Source: Deroplatys truncata (taxonomy: Eukaryota > Arthropoda > Insecta > Mantodea > Mantidae). Taken from it: a stretch of DNA of 64,000 bases. The DNA lies in the NCBI GenBank assembly GCA_030765065.1, contig CM060978.1:219127498-219191497 (forward strand), given 5' to 3'. The position numbers and the translations under genes were made by a program. The notes beneath the pieces are model-generated. The model had not been told where the DNA came from, searched no databases, and saw only the letters and a program-made list of their open reading frames with translations. Every line of letters starts with the position of its first letter. The stretch's first letter is position 1. Shown in pieces: positions 34,109 to 45,767 of the stretch.

Positions 34109-34596
34109 GTATGTTTAGAAGGTCTAGACTATCACTTTTGTCTTTGGGAAATATGTTCGGGTTTTTTTTTTTGTGAAGGAATGTAATAGGAAAATGTTTT
34201 ATAAAAAATAAATGTTGTTTATATTACATAGCCCTCATTTTTATTAATCTTTTTATACACCTCATATCATACAGTCCAATATTAAGATGGTTCTGGCTTC
34301 TAGATTCCCATTTATTCAGGTCTCTTTCAGTAATAGTTCAATAACTTTTTTGTTTAGATTTCATGTAGCATCAATGTTTTAAGATAATACATTCTTCTTT
34401 AAACAATTATGAAATTATTTATGAAATCAATGGTATTGGCATGTATAGCAGTAATAATGAGTACATAATTTATATATTATTGCTATATTCTACACACTCG
34501 AATGTTCCATGCTGGACGGTGCTGCAATTCTTCATGTTGAGGATGTTCCTATCACATTTCTGTTCGTGTTGTTTTAAGCTATCTCATTCTTCCTCT

Positions 34597-36148
34597 TCAT
34601 TTACATTCATCTGGACATTCCTGTAACAAACATTCACATTATTTGTAGCTTGTTGTAGGTATATACTTCGATGCGGAGAATCAATGCAATGTGGTATTAA
34701 ACTTCTTTCTGCACGAAATCACTCAGACTACAATCTAGACATTATTTACACATATTTGTTTTAATACAGTGATGCATGCTTTGACAACTGCTACCCTAAT
34801 GGAAATTATTTGCAACTTGCTGTAGGTATCTGCTTTGAGGTAAAGAATCAGTGAATAGACTATTAAACTTCTTTCTGCAGGTCCTCGCCCAGACTACATC
34901 CTAAGCGTTATTTACACAGTGATGTATACTTTAGATGAATGTTATCCTAGGAAGTGTGAATTTATAAACTCAACAAATGTAACTCTAAATGAAGCTTTGA
35001 AAGGATAGCTGAATTATTTCTACAAACCTTAACAGGAAGAAAAGACAATTTACATGTCTTAAACTTGCCGGATGGTACTACACCATGATATACCATTTGA
35101 AACTTTCCTGGCATTTCATCCAACTGTTGGCTTGTTAGGGTTGAATATCTTGTCGGAAGAAACACTTGATTATTGTCTAAAACCGCAACCACTCTAGCAC
35201 CGTATCTCGTATCAATTTTTCTTATGGATTTTATATTATAAGGCTCCTCTGGCTGAAGATCTTGTAGTCTTTGAACGGTCGGGTAAATGCTACCCTCAGC
35301 CAATGTGTTAAGTTGAGATGTCAAACTTTCTGCATTAGGAAGAGAAAAAACATATTCTTTATTAGAGAATGTGTTGCATAACTAAATTTCATTTATTTGA
35401 AAGTTACAAAATTATTAACTTTTCTGTATAATATAATAATAAAAATGATAATATGTGTAAATATAATTGAGGTTCTGATTCACTAATGAAGTTCATTAAG
35501 TACTATATTTTCCGATTTAAATGTTTTAATATAATGTAAACATTTACTTTGTTAGAGTGAATGATTCGCGCAACAGACTTTTTGTAATATTCTAAAGCAA
35601 AAACGTTAATTTTTAATGTGATGGAAACAGACTGGAAGTTTTTACTAAATAAAATGCACAAGAGGAATGAAACATTAACTGATGAATGTTCGATCAATGC
35701 ATGCAAACATGAAGTCCCCGGATCGAATACCGCCGCTTACCCTCGGAAGAATATTTATACAGAACATTATTTATTCTAATCGTAGGGTAATCAAGTAATT
35801 GTATTTTGTCTAGAAAGGAATATAATTCACTCTGTGAAACCCTGTATTTAAATATCTGGAATAATAATTTCTCAACAAGATGAATACTTAACTAAATTGT
35901 TCACATTTTTTGAGAATTCGCGCAGTTAGCTATTAAATGTAGAATAAGCTTGTCTAAAATGAATACTTAACTAAACTGTTCACATTTCAGAAAAAATTCA
36001 ACTGTCTAGCTATTAACTTTTAGAATACTCAGCTATTTACAAATAAAGAGCCGTCATTAAAAACAAGAACGCAAATAAAAGTTAAATGTACTAAGTAATA
36101 AGTTAACTTTTTAATGAAGATGAATTGGTGATACAACTTACCAGACAT
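34597..36148 (-). CDS. Spliced small gene of the palindromic element (right arm)
   Basis: Mirror of the gene at 20880-22432: exons 36148-36142, 35329-35028 and 34620-34597, with the same donors, acceptors and phases. The first intron differs by a single base in length (812 versus 813). The encoded exon-2 protein is identical to the left copy. The TATA box is at about 36257-36248. The two copies are transcribed toward the centre, facing each other. Both therefore look equally functional or equally untested. Confidence 0.6.
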
Positions 36149-37058
36149 GCTGTTCGATGTAATTTCCACGTTGAAAGAATAAAGTTTGCAGAGTGCTTAG
36201 ATCGCAGTGTTCTTACGATACTGTGAAAATCATTGGAGAAGATGCTGCTTTTATATAATTCCCCCACTAAAGCTGAAGTGGTGAGAGATTGTAGAGCACT
36301 TAGGAAAACAATTACTGGCATTGTTCGCTAATGAGGTGAAAGGGTCTAAAGATGTCAGCTAATAGAGGTCACCGTTACCATCAGACAGAAGTAGGTTACG
36401 GGTTTTTTCATTACATGCCGGGCTCTTGTTCGCTAATGGAGTGAAAGCGTCTAACGGGTCAGCTAATGTGTGTCACCGTTACCTCCAGACGGAAGTATGT
36501 CGTTGATCGCTAATGTATGTAAACAGATCCGGAATGTAAACTTAAAAGCCTATTAATGTGTTGAAAGCGTCTAACATGTTCAGCTAATGGACAAGCGCTT
36601 TGCCCAGATAGAAGAAGAAGGCTGCAGTGTTTCATTACATGACAGACTGTTACCGTGAGCAGACTAGTTATACTCACGCTCCAGTCAACAATTCATTATT
36701 CAAAAAACTTAATTGCTCGAGGATGCAATCTGCAGACCTTAGTAATCATAAAAAAAATGTTTGACGAACATTACCTAATTAATTTGCCGAGGGGCGGCAG
36801 GCCTCGAGAAAACAATTCCCTCAAGTCATGACGCCACAGTAGATCGCATTGGGGAGGGGGTAGGACCTGTTAGCACAGACACTGTCGGCATTAGGTAAGC
36901 ACACAAAGCGAGAGGGGGCGGGGCCTAACGACACGAGACCTGGCGGCATGTAAGCACACAAAGGGAGGGGGCGGGGCTAGCGGCATAGATCAAAGAACTT
37001 TATCGCTTGTCGGCATCTTTCTTTGTTTCAGAATCGGCATTCTTATTCTACTGCCGAC

Positions 37059-37140
37059 CAATCTGTCTTTCCTTTCTTCTTCGTGGTTTCTCTCAGTCGC
37101 CAAGGTGAACACTGGATTGTATATTTAATACCACTATCCA
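37059..37140 (+). mobile_element. SINE body downstream of the palindromic element
   Basis: TCGTGGTTTCTCTCAGTCGCC...GGTGAACACTGG corresponds to TCGTAGCTTTCCCCTGGTCGCC...GCAAATGCCGAG in the intact SINE at 49887-50387, and continues the head at 19893-19975. Its true 3' end is not clear. Confidence 0.6.
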
Positions 37141-38420
37141 AAGTAGTAAAAATGAAAATAGAGGTAATAGCGAATGCTCTGCCATCTATCCACAAATAAT
37201 GAAAGTAGGTACACAGCATGGCACCCCAATGTCATCTGCTCGACACGTGTAAAAGCAGAGATGCAGTGGCCCAATGCTAAGCTCTCTAAGGACACGTGTC
37301 GAAGCTGCCATCTGCCGTCACAGAAAGAGCTACAGTTGCCTAGCGCTAAGGCATCTGTGGACACGTGGTACAGAGATGAGACATAGAAGGCACACACCGA
37401 TTCACAGGTATCTCCTAGCAGAGCGTTTGCGATTTGGCCACGAATTTAAAGCGAGTAAAATAAGTAGAGAGGGAAAAAATAGCAACATTTCAGTTGTATA
37501 TGAAAGCTGGGCTGAAATCCATGGTTATGTTTCCAGTATTTAAATGTTAAGCAACATTCACTTCATTCGCAGTGCCCTTCGCTCTGTTAATCCAGGTTTA
37601 TCAACCAACTACGTGGTGTATTGCATGTCTCGAAGTATTGGACTACCGAAAAATTATTTAAAAGTACTCTGTTTTATCTGATAACATAATAAACATAATA
37701 AAAGACACTACACGACATCTTAATTACTTGGCAGTTAATTTCACCGTTATATTTCCTAGATCTGCAAAGAGGAATAGTTAATTAGAAAAGCCAAAATTTT
37801 TAACACCGTCGTCGACATCATCATCATTATTATTATCTCCTTGTATTAGGTATAGGTTTGAAGCCCTGTTCCAGCGTGAATTCACCAACTTTTTATATTT
37901 CAGTCAATTTTATTGTGCTTTAGTTTGGCCTACCATCGTACCAACGTTATATAGCATATTTTTTTCTCCATTTTCTTTACTTTCCTTCTGTGTTATCGTT
38001 CACGTAATATGTGTTTAATGAATCTCATGTGTATTTCCTTGATATTTTCCCGGATAATCCATAAACTTTACAGAAGTTAAATTTTAGTTGTATGTATTTC
38101 TATTACGTTCTTTCTCTTTAGTGCTAAATTCCATTTTTAATTGCTAAATAAATAATATTGATATTGAGAGCACCTCATCAAAACCTAAGAGAAATAATTT
38201 ATTCTAAGCTCTTTTTTTATCCACATATTCACCCTTTTTATACTTTAGCTAGATATATAAATAAAATGGGCAACTTGTAAAACTTTAATTTCTAAAATTA
38301 TTGTTGTGAGTCAATATTATTTCGTATTCTAAATCTCTTCTTCTTCAATTTATAAACTTTCTGATTTATTCAGCCTTAGGTGCCACGCCGATTCTTTGAT
38401 ATCTAGCCATCTACTTGTGT
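37141..38420. other. No gene; short tandem repeat near 37230-37380
   Basis: GACACGTGT recurs about every 65-70 bp (near 37241, 37291 and 37359) beside GCTAAG and CAGAGATG, suggesting three decayed tandem units. The rest is AT-rich without recognisable coding frames. Confidence 0.4.
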
Positions 38421-39274
38421 TTACTTTCTCTACTACGTATAGTAAGTAGGGGAAGTATTGCATTCCACTCAAAAATTCGATACCGAGATTTCACCGGAAA
38501 TGCATGTTTTGAGACCTCCTGAATCCAAAGAAAGCATTTTTGGAAACATGTCCGTGTGTGTGTCTGTGTGTCTGTGTGTCTGTGAACAGCATAACTCAGA
38601 AACGAACAGTCGGATAAACACCAAACTTGGTATTTAGGTTCAGGATCTTCCAGAGATGCGACACGAAGGTTTTCAATAAAATCCCCCCACCCCAGACTAC
38701 CCTTTACATGGAAAATTTTTCGACAAGTTTAATTTTCTCAAAAATGGCTCTAACAATTTTGATGAAAATATTATATGTTTAAGATAATGTCATGATAAAT
38801 GAAACGTATATCTCGAATTTTCTGGGAATGTCTCCAAAAGTATTCTTCATTGTGAACGACTTTTGCATAACTGGTAAACCATAAGAGATAGACAAAATTT
38901 TACTACACAAAAAATGTAGATCGCTTTAAAATACACAACTTATGTCATATACATTTCTTTTGTGGAGTGAACCGTTTTCGAGATATTGCTTGTTATTTCC
39001 TTAAATTTTCCAATACTTATACTTTTTCTCAAATTCGTTATTCAGTTTTTTGTCCTGGACATGCAAAGAGAATGGAATGCGCCACATAGCAACCAGCGTT
39101 AAAATATTTGATTATCGCTTAAAACCTACCATATTCCCCTTGCATCTACATGAAAATTACCAAAAAGATTGACATCTCGATATCTCGATTAACATGAAGC
39201 ATATGGAGAATAAGCGTTTGTAAAATTAGATTGTACAAGAGTAGAGAAAGTCATGTGAGTGTAACACATCAGAT
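38421..39274 (-). repeat. Family A dispersed repeat, copy 4
   Basis: A complete copy in reverse orientation, from TTACTTTCTCTACTACGTAT to CACATCAGA, 854 bp. The microsatellite is short GT/CTGT at about 38554-38586. Well conserved with copies 2, 5 and 6. Confidence 0.8.
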
Positions 39275-39590
39275 TTTTTACCTACAGTCCTTGGCTGGCG
39301 TAGGTGTATGACTGGAATTCTATTTAGATGACTTTTCTTACTATTCCAGTTCTGCTGAATTATTTTTATACTATCATTAATTCTACTTCTTTTCTAATAT
39401 CGTCATTTCCTCCTTTATTCAATAAAAAGTAAGATTTTCGCTGCTTCAGTTTTAATAAAATGACATAAAGTAATTGCATTAACCAAACATAAAATTTATA
39501 TTGATATAGATCAATAACTTCTTAATTTCCCTTTCGTTCTCCTTCCTTCCTAACAGTTATAGCGTGACAAGCTTATTTGTTCCAAAAAAA
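39275..39590. other. No gene between two family A copies
   Basis: AT-rich spacer with no recognisable feature. Confidence 0.4.
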
Positions 39591-41311
39591 TCGGATGTGT
39601 TACACTCACATGACTTTCTCTACTCTTGTACAAACTATTTTTACAAACGTTTATTCTCCATATGCTTCATGTTAATGGAGATATCGAGATGTCAAACCTA
39701 TTGGTAATTTTCTTGTAGATGCAAGGGGAATATGGTAAGTTTTAAGCGATAGTCAAATATTTTAACGCTGGTTGCTATGTGGCGCATTCCATTCTCTTTG
39801 CAAGTCCAGGACATAAAAAAATGATCTGTTGTGTTACACTCACATGACTTTCTCTACTCTTGTACAATCTATTTTTACAAACGCCTATTCTCCATATGCT
39901 TCATATTAATCGAGATATCGAGATGTCAATCTTATTTGTAATTTTCTTGTAGATGCAAGGGGAATATAGTAGCTTTTAAGCGATAGTCAAATATTTTATC
40001 GCTGGTTGCTATGTGGCGCATTCCATTCTCTTTGCATGTCCAGGACAAAAAAATGAATAACGAATTTGAGAAAAAGTATAAGTATTGGAAAATTTAAGGA
40101 AATAACAAGCAATATCTAGAAAACGGTTCACTCAACAAAAAAAATGTATATGATATAAGTTGTGTATTTTAACGCGATCTACATTGTTTGTGTAGTAAAA
40201 TTTTGTCTATCTCTTATGGTTTACCAGTTATGCAAAAGTCGTTCATAATGAAGAATACTTTTGGAGACATTCCCAGAAATTTCGAGATATAAATTTCATT
40301 TCTCATGACATTATCTTAAACATATGATATTTTCATCAAAATCGTTAGAGCCATTTTTGAGAAAATTAAAATTTTCGAAAAATGTTCCATGTAAAGGGTA
40401 GTCTGGGGTGGGGGGATTTTCTTGAAAATCTTCGTGTCGCATCTCTGGAAGATACTGAACGTAAATACCAAGTTTGGTGTTTATCCGACTGTTAGTTTTT
40501 GAGTTATGCTGTTCACAGACACACACACAGACACACACACACAGACACACACATACACAGACACACACACGGACATGTTTCCAAAAATGCTTTTTTTTGG
40601 ATTCAGGAGGTCTCAAAACATGTATTTCCGGTGAAATCTCGGTATCGAATTTTTGGGTGGAATGCAATGCTTCCCCTACTTACTATACGTAGTACAGAAA
40701 GTAAAAATGAATAACGAATTTGAGAAAACGTATAAGTATTGGAAAATTTAAGGGAATAACAAGCAATACCTCGAAAACGGTTCACTCAACAAAAAAATGT
40801 ATATGACATAAATTGTGTATTTTAACGCGATCAACATTTTTGTGTAGTAAAAGTTTGTCTATCTCTTATGGTTTACCAGTTATGCAAAAGTCGTTCACAA
40901 TGAAGAATACTTTTGGAAACATTCCCAGAAAATTCGAGATATACATTTCATTTGCCATAAAAATATTTTAAACATATGATATTTTAATCAAAATCGTTAG
41001 AGCCATTTTTGAGAAAATTAAAATTTTTGAAAAATGTTCCATGTAAAGGGTAGTCTGGGGTGGGGGGATTTTCTTAGAAACCTTCGTGTCGCATCTCTGG
41101 AAGATACTGAACCTAAATACCAGGTTTAGTGTTTATGCGACTGTTCGTTCCTGAGATATGCTGTTCACAGACACACACACGGACATGTTTCCAAAAATGA
41201 TTTTTTTGGATTCAGGGGGTCTCAAAACATGCATTTCCGGTGAAATCTCGGTATCGAATTTTTGGGTGGATTACAATACTTCCCCTACTTACTATACGTA
41301 GTAGAGAAAGT
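39591..41311 (+). repeat. Family A copy 5, split by a younger copy
   Basis: 5' part 39591-39824 and 3' part 40711-41311; the sequence resumes exactly in register (ACATAAAAAAATGA then ATAACGAATTTGAG). Confidence 0.8.
39825..40702 (+). repeat. Family A copy 6, nested in copy 5
   Basis: 878 bp from TCTGTTGTGTTACACTCACA to GTAGTACAGAAAGT. The flanks share up to eight bases, AAAAATGA (39817-39824 and 40703-40710); because of the A-run the true duplication could be 4-8 bp. This gives the best evidence for the element's exact ends. The CA/CAGA microsatellite is long here (40516-40570). Confidence 0.8.
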
Positions 41312-42559
41312 AAAAAGAAAATTGAATGAAATTGTATATAATTATCGAAAATAATTACTAGAGGCTGCATTTCAGTAACAGTATTATATATATTGACACA
41401 CAGATTGTATTGTGTTTTGTTATTGGAAAGCCATAGCACTAACGCCAAAGCGAGTAATAACCCCACATTCAGCCTGATTATCACAACAGCAACCTACTTT
41501 GATGATAATTTCGTTTTATTTTGAGCACGAGTTGTGGAAATTAGCGCTCCCGATGATAATAATACCTGGCACAGCTTTGGTTTGAATATCAGTCCCCAGC
41601 AGCAAGTAATCATATTCCAGACCGCAGTGTATTGCACCTGATGAATGACGCAACCATCTGATGCTCCGAATCTCTTGTGAATTATCCTGAGAGCGAGCAT
41701 CTGTAATTAATTGTGCTTTATTGCCTCTTAATTGAGAAATATTTAGACAACCTGAGGTAAGAAATTAACATGTTTAGATATTATTATATTAGTGCATATC
41801 AATAAGTATGTAAATTGAGATAAATAACAACGATGAAGAGTATGGGATGAAGTTAAACATAAACAAGATAAAATTGTAGTCAGGGCCGAAAGACAAACGT
41901 AAGATGCAAGAGATGTACTATTATAATAACAACATCAGTTGTTTTTCAAGAATTAAACAATGGAGCAATGGCAAAAGAGTACTCCATTTGAGAGCTGCAT
42001 GGATCGTTCATCTCCCTCTCTAGGCAGCTCCAGTAGTGGAACAGGTCTTCCAGCCAAGAATTGTTAGGGACCTCCATGCATCTCTGCGGCCTATCTCCCT
42101 GCGTATTGTAGCCTTCTATAGTACTTTATCTTCATCCCTGCCTTCTCCAGGGTGGTAACTGCAATGGCTATGTAGGCCCAAGTGTGTGAATGTGCTCCCA
42201 TTCGTTGTATAACTATAACCTATGCTTTATTTAGTTCTTAACCTTAAAGTCGTACAATGATAACTAGTCTGCATTTTCAAACTTTTTGTTACATAATTAC
42301 TTAAAAGTAGGTGTTCTTGAATCACGTTTTTATGCTGATTCCAGAAATAACTTTCTTTTTTTCTATTACGTCAGGTTTTTACTCAAAATAAGTAATGTTT
42401 TGACAATTTTACAAATGAGCGTATAAAAGTATTGAAATACCATTTCACACAACGTAAGTTTTTATGCAAGAAACATTTTAAGAATACTCTCAAGAACTCC
42501 CCTAATTTATTTCATGGCTACATTTTAACAAAACAAGAAGCCAAAGTGTTTTATTTATT
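41312..42559. other. No recognisable gene
   Basis: AT-rich sequence; a somewhat more mixed-composition stretch at about 41990-42180 has no clear coding frame. Confidence 0.4.
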
Positions 42560-43140
42560 TTTTTTTCAAACTTTCTCTTCTTTGACTTCCTTGCAGATCC
42601 TTGAAGATGTCCTTCCTCAACATCCAACAGTAGTCGGCCATCATAGTTTCATTCCATCTCCCCTGCTACCTCCTCTCCATTTCCTTAATATCTTGGTGAA
42701 AACGTCCACCCTGCTCTTCACTATAATGTCGCAGATTTTCTGGAAAGTAGTCGATATGTGAATGCAGAAAATGCATCTTTACACTCATGTTACAACCCAT
42801 CTTCTTGAAATTTTCCAACATTGTTTCTACAACGGCCTTGTAATTAGGATCTTTGTTATTGCCTAAGAAGTTTTCAGTAACTGATCGGAAGGCGGCCCAT
42901 GCTTCTATTTCTCTCTCATTCATTGTCTTCTCAAAATCTTCATCATTCATCATTTTCATTATTTGAGGACCAACAAAAAATGCAACCTTTAATTTGTCTT
43001 GTGTAATGAAGGGAAATTTCTTGGAAAGGTACTTGAAGCAGGTTTCATCCCGTGGTAGAGCCCTTACAAATTGCTTCATCAAGCCCAGTTTTATGTGTAG
43101 TGACGGAGGCAATATCTTTATATCTCTATATTTTTGAAGT
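42560..43140 (-). pseudogene. Fragment of a multicopy uncharacterised arthropod protein
   Basis: Minus-strand frame with LPPSLHIKLGLMKQFVRAL, FVGPQIMKMMND, WAAFRSVTENFLGN, MSVKMHFLHSHIDYFPENL and QGGRFHQDIKEMERR, a pattern I know from many copies of an unnamed protein family in arthropod genomes. An in-frame TAG (42665-42663) cuts it after MERR; beyond it the same frame continues QGRWNETMMADYCW to a stop near 42560, as in full-length relatives. The N-terminal portion of the family is missing; the open frame upstream of about 43140 (hydrophobic MILTHWFLL...) does not look like it. Function is unknown. Confidence 0.6.
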
Positions 43141-43299
43141 GAAATTGTGAAAAACTGTACGTGAAAGAAAAAAACTAAAAGCAGTTCTGAAATCAGCAGA
43201 AACCAGTGAGTCAGAATCACCTATTATTTTGCAGTCATCCGATATCACGCAGACTAGTGTAATTAAAAACATAAAAATTGGCGGTTTCAATATGTATTT

Positions 43300-43694
43300 A
43301 CATGTTTGTTACACCTGTACTAATAGCCTATGCAGCTGTATGTAGCAGCTGCATAGCCCCAACAACACCGTATTTCACGTGTGTAGATATCCTTTGTGCG
43401 TTAAAAGAATTGCAGAACTTCACGGGGCAATTCCAAGTAAACACAGGCCAGTGGGAAAGTGCCGCGGTAGTGCAGTCTAACTTTATTCTATTCCTTATGC
43501 TTATCAATGAACGCGATGAACAGATCCCGCTCATTGTGAGGCAGTATCAAGCTTGCACTATTGTACATCCTGTAATGATCTGTGTAAAAACACCGAAAGG
43601 GATTCCATTTCAGTAACAGAGACTACTTTTTAACAAATACTAATTTTTATAATTTTAATAATTCATAGACGTTTCACTGCCGTTTTGCGAGGGC

Positions 43695-43727
<33 letters not shown>

Positions 43728-44060
43728 CATCATCATCATCATCTAAAAGTACTGTTGCGCTGATTTCATTCATAAAACGGGCCTTCGAAATGTTTGCACT
43801 GTTGAATGATACAATGTTTCAACCGTCACCGCAATGTTTCTGAGAACCGCTAATCCACTTCGCCGATATAAGCAAGAGGAGTAGAACGAAGGTCGATCAC
43901 GCTACCGCGCTAGTTCCCCACTGACCTGTGTTTACTTGGAAATGCCCTGTTAAGTAGTGCAGCTCTTTTAATGCACGAAGGGATATCTGCACGTGAAATA
44001 CGCCGCTGTTGGGCCATATAGGTATAAGCATAACAGGAGTGTACTTACACACGTGAGTGT
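43300..44060. repeat. Fold-back repeat, family D copy 1
   Basis: Inverted arms at about 43310-43480 and 43895-44050 share CGTATTTCACGTG, AGATATCC, GTTAAAAGAATTGCAG-like and TTCCAAGTAAACACAGG segments. No coding capacity. (ATT)n(ATC)n at 43699-43743 lies between the arms. A second copy is at 53390-54660. Confidence 0.55.
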
Positions 44061-44504
44061 GTATATGCAGTATATCTATATTTCGGAAATGGAAAGTGCT
44101 ATTGATATGCAGTTTTCACAGCATTGATTGGTAGTCAGGGGCTCGTACATTTAGCCTATAAACAGATTTTAATAATGCTGAGAAATGTATTTTTTGAGCA
44201 AACATACAATTTTTTAAATGGAACAATGCCTAGTTACATCAACAGAATAAAGGTAGGGTAAATTAGAATGTCAATGGTCTTTGCTGCAGGATTCTAGTGT
44301 AAGTGGTTTACGAGAAATCGTGTTTAGAAGTTTCCAACCCGACAATTGTTTGTCTTCAACCTGCTTAGTTGCTAGGTACGATGTTGTTAGTTTGTTTGCA
44401 TTGTATTTTCTGTTTGGTTGCATTGCGACTTTCTAGTCAGTTAGTTTGTGACAGTTCAAGCAGTAAGTCGTGAGTGGCAGATGGGGTTTGCTAATGCATA
44501 AAAA

Positions 44505-45484
44505 GCCGACATGCTCGTGGTGTATGGAGAGCTTAGGAAGAATGCAGTTCGTTCCTGTACGGTGTATGCGCAAACGTATCCCAATAGACGTCAACCATCG
44601 AGACAATTATTTATCAACCTCTTCAACCAATTACGTGAAAGTGGTACTGTAACACCTAGAAAACGTAACAGAAACAAACAAGTGACTGGAGAAGAGGCAG
44701 AAGATCCGCAAATTAGTTCCTACACATTCGAAGTGGAAGTATCACAAGTCAGGCCTGCGCATTCGCCATCGACATTGGTTCCATCCCTATCACATCTCTC
44801 TCCAGCAAGAGCTGCATAGAAACGATTTTGAGAATGGTGTTAACTTTTGTACATGGGCATTAAGACATGATACTCCAGATTCATCATGTATCTTCTTTAG
44901 TGATGAGGCAACATTTACTAATCATGGCCAGGTAAACCGCAGAAACATGCATCATTGGTCTGTTGACAATCCTCTTTGGCTTCGTCAGGTGTAACGTCAG
45001 CGTCCATGGAGTTTAAACTGTGTTGTGGGATAGTGAACCATTAGCTCATAGGCCCTTTGTTCATAGAAGGAACAATGAACTCGCACAAGTATCGCAGCCT
45101 CCTGACAGACCACCTGCCGCAGATGCTAGAAGACGTTCCTTTGCAGACTAGGAGGAGCCTGTGGTACCAAGATGCTGGCTGTCCAGCCCATAGTGCACGA
45201 AGTTCTGCAGCTTGTCTTAAGGATTGTTTCCAAATCGTTGGATTGGACGATAAGGACCTGTACCTTCACCGGATCTGACTCCTTTAGACTTTTTTCTGTG
45301 GGGAAGGCTGAAAGACACTGTCTACAAGGAAGTACCAACTACACCGGACGATATGAAACGACGTATTACTGCTGCCTTCTCCGAAATTTCCGCTGAAATG
45401 CTAGAACATGTGCAGCAGTCTTTCCATAGCAGACTGGAAGCGTGTATTGAAGCTACCGGTGGTCATTTTGAACACAACCTTTGA
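44505..45484 (+). pseudogene. Decayed DDE transposase with DUF4817-like HTH
   Basis: Begins MLVVYGELRKNAVRSC and FINLFNQLRESGTVTPRKRN, the DUF4817-like helix-turn-helix common in insect mariner-type transposases. A different frame continues RIRHRHWFHPYHI, then FSDEATFTNHGQVNRRN (first catalytic Asp). Further frames carry FIEGTMNSHKYR, a GCPAHS block and SPDLTPLDFFLWG near 45266-45300, ending GGHFEHNL at 45484. The protein is broken by several frameshifts and stops (for example right after WLRQV near 44990). In the second catalytic block the usual QHDG reads QDAG, so the Asp position itself looks altered. Not functional. Confidence 0.8.
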
Positions 45485-45767
45485 AGGGCTATGTTCTCTT
45501 TACTTGTAAGAATCCACAGAAATATTGCAATTCCCTTTTGGTTTTTCTTTAGTTTGTGCTACCACAGGTTGTACAAGTGTCGGTGCTTAAAAGGTTCAAA
45601 ATAAGATTTCTCGTAAACCACTTGCACTAGAATCTTGCAACAAACGCCACTGACATTCTAATTTACCCTACCTTCATTCTGTTGATGTAACTAGGCATTG
45701 TTCCATTTAAAGAATTGTATGTTTGTTCAAAAATTACGCTGTCTCAGTATTATTAAAATCTGTTTTG

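Larger units (their letters stand above)
19976..37052. mobile_element. 17.1-kb palindromic mobile element with 6-bp TSD
   Basis: The left arm 19976-28543 is repeated inverted as 28545-37052. Mirror pairs can be followed throughout: 20880 with 36148, 21705 with 35324, 24357 with 32670, 25103 with 31924, 28491 with 28597. Outside the 21-bp repeat the pairing shifts by only a few bases in about 6 kb. The termini are AGTAGAATAAG...CTTATTCTACT, flanked by GCCGAC (19970-19975 and 37053-37058), inside a SINE. A 6-bp TSD with 5'-AG...CT-3' ends is the Polinton/Maverick pattern, but no polymerase B, integrase, protease or capsid gene is visible. It could be a non-autonomous derivative or a separate superfamily. 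Confidence 0.85.

Noticed and set aside
19976..37052. Classical Polinton with full gene set
   Set aside because: Ends and TSD fit, but no polymerase B, integrase, protease, ATPase or capsid frame was found in either arm.
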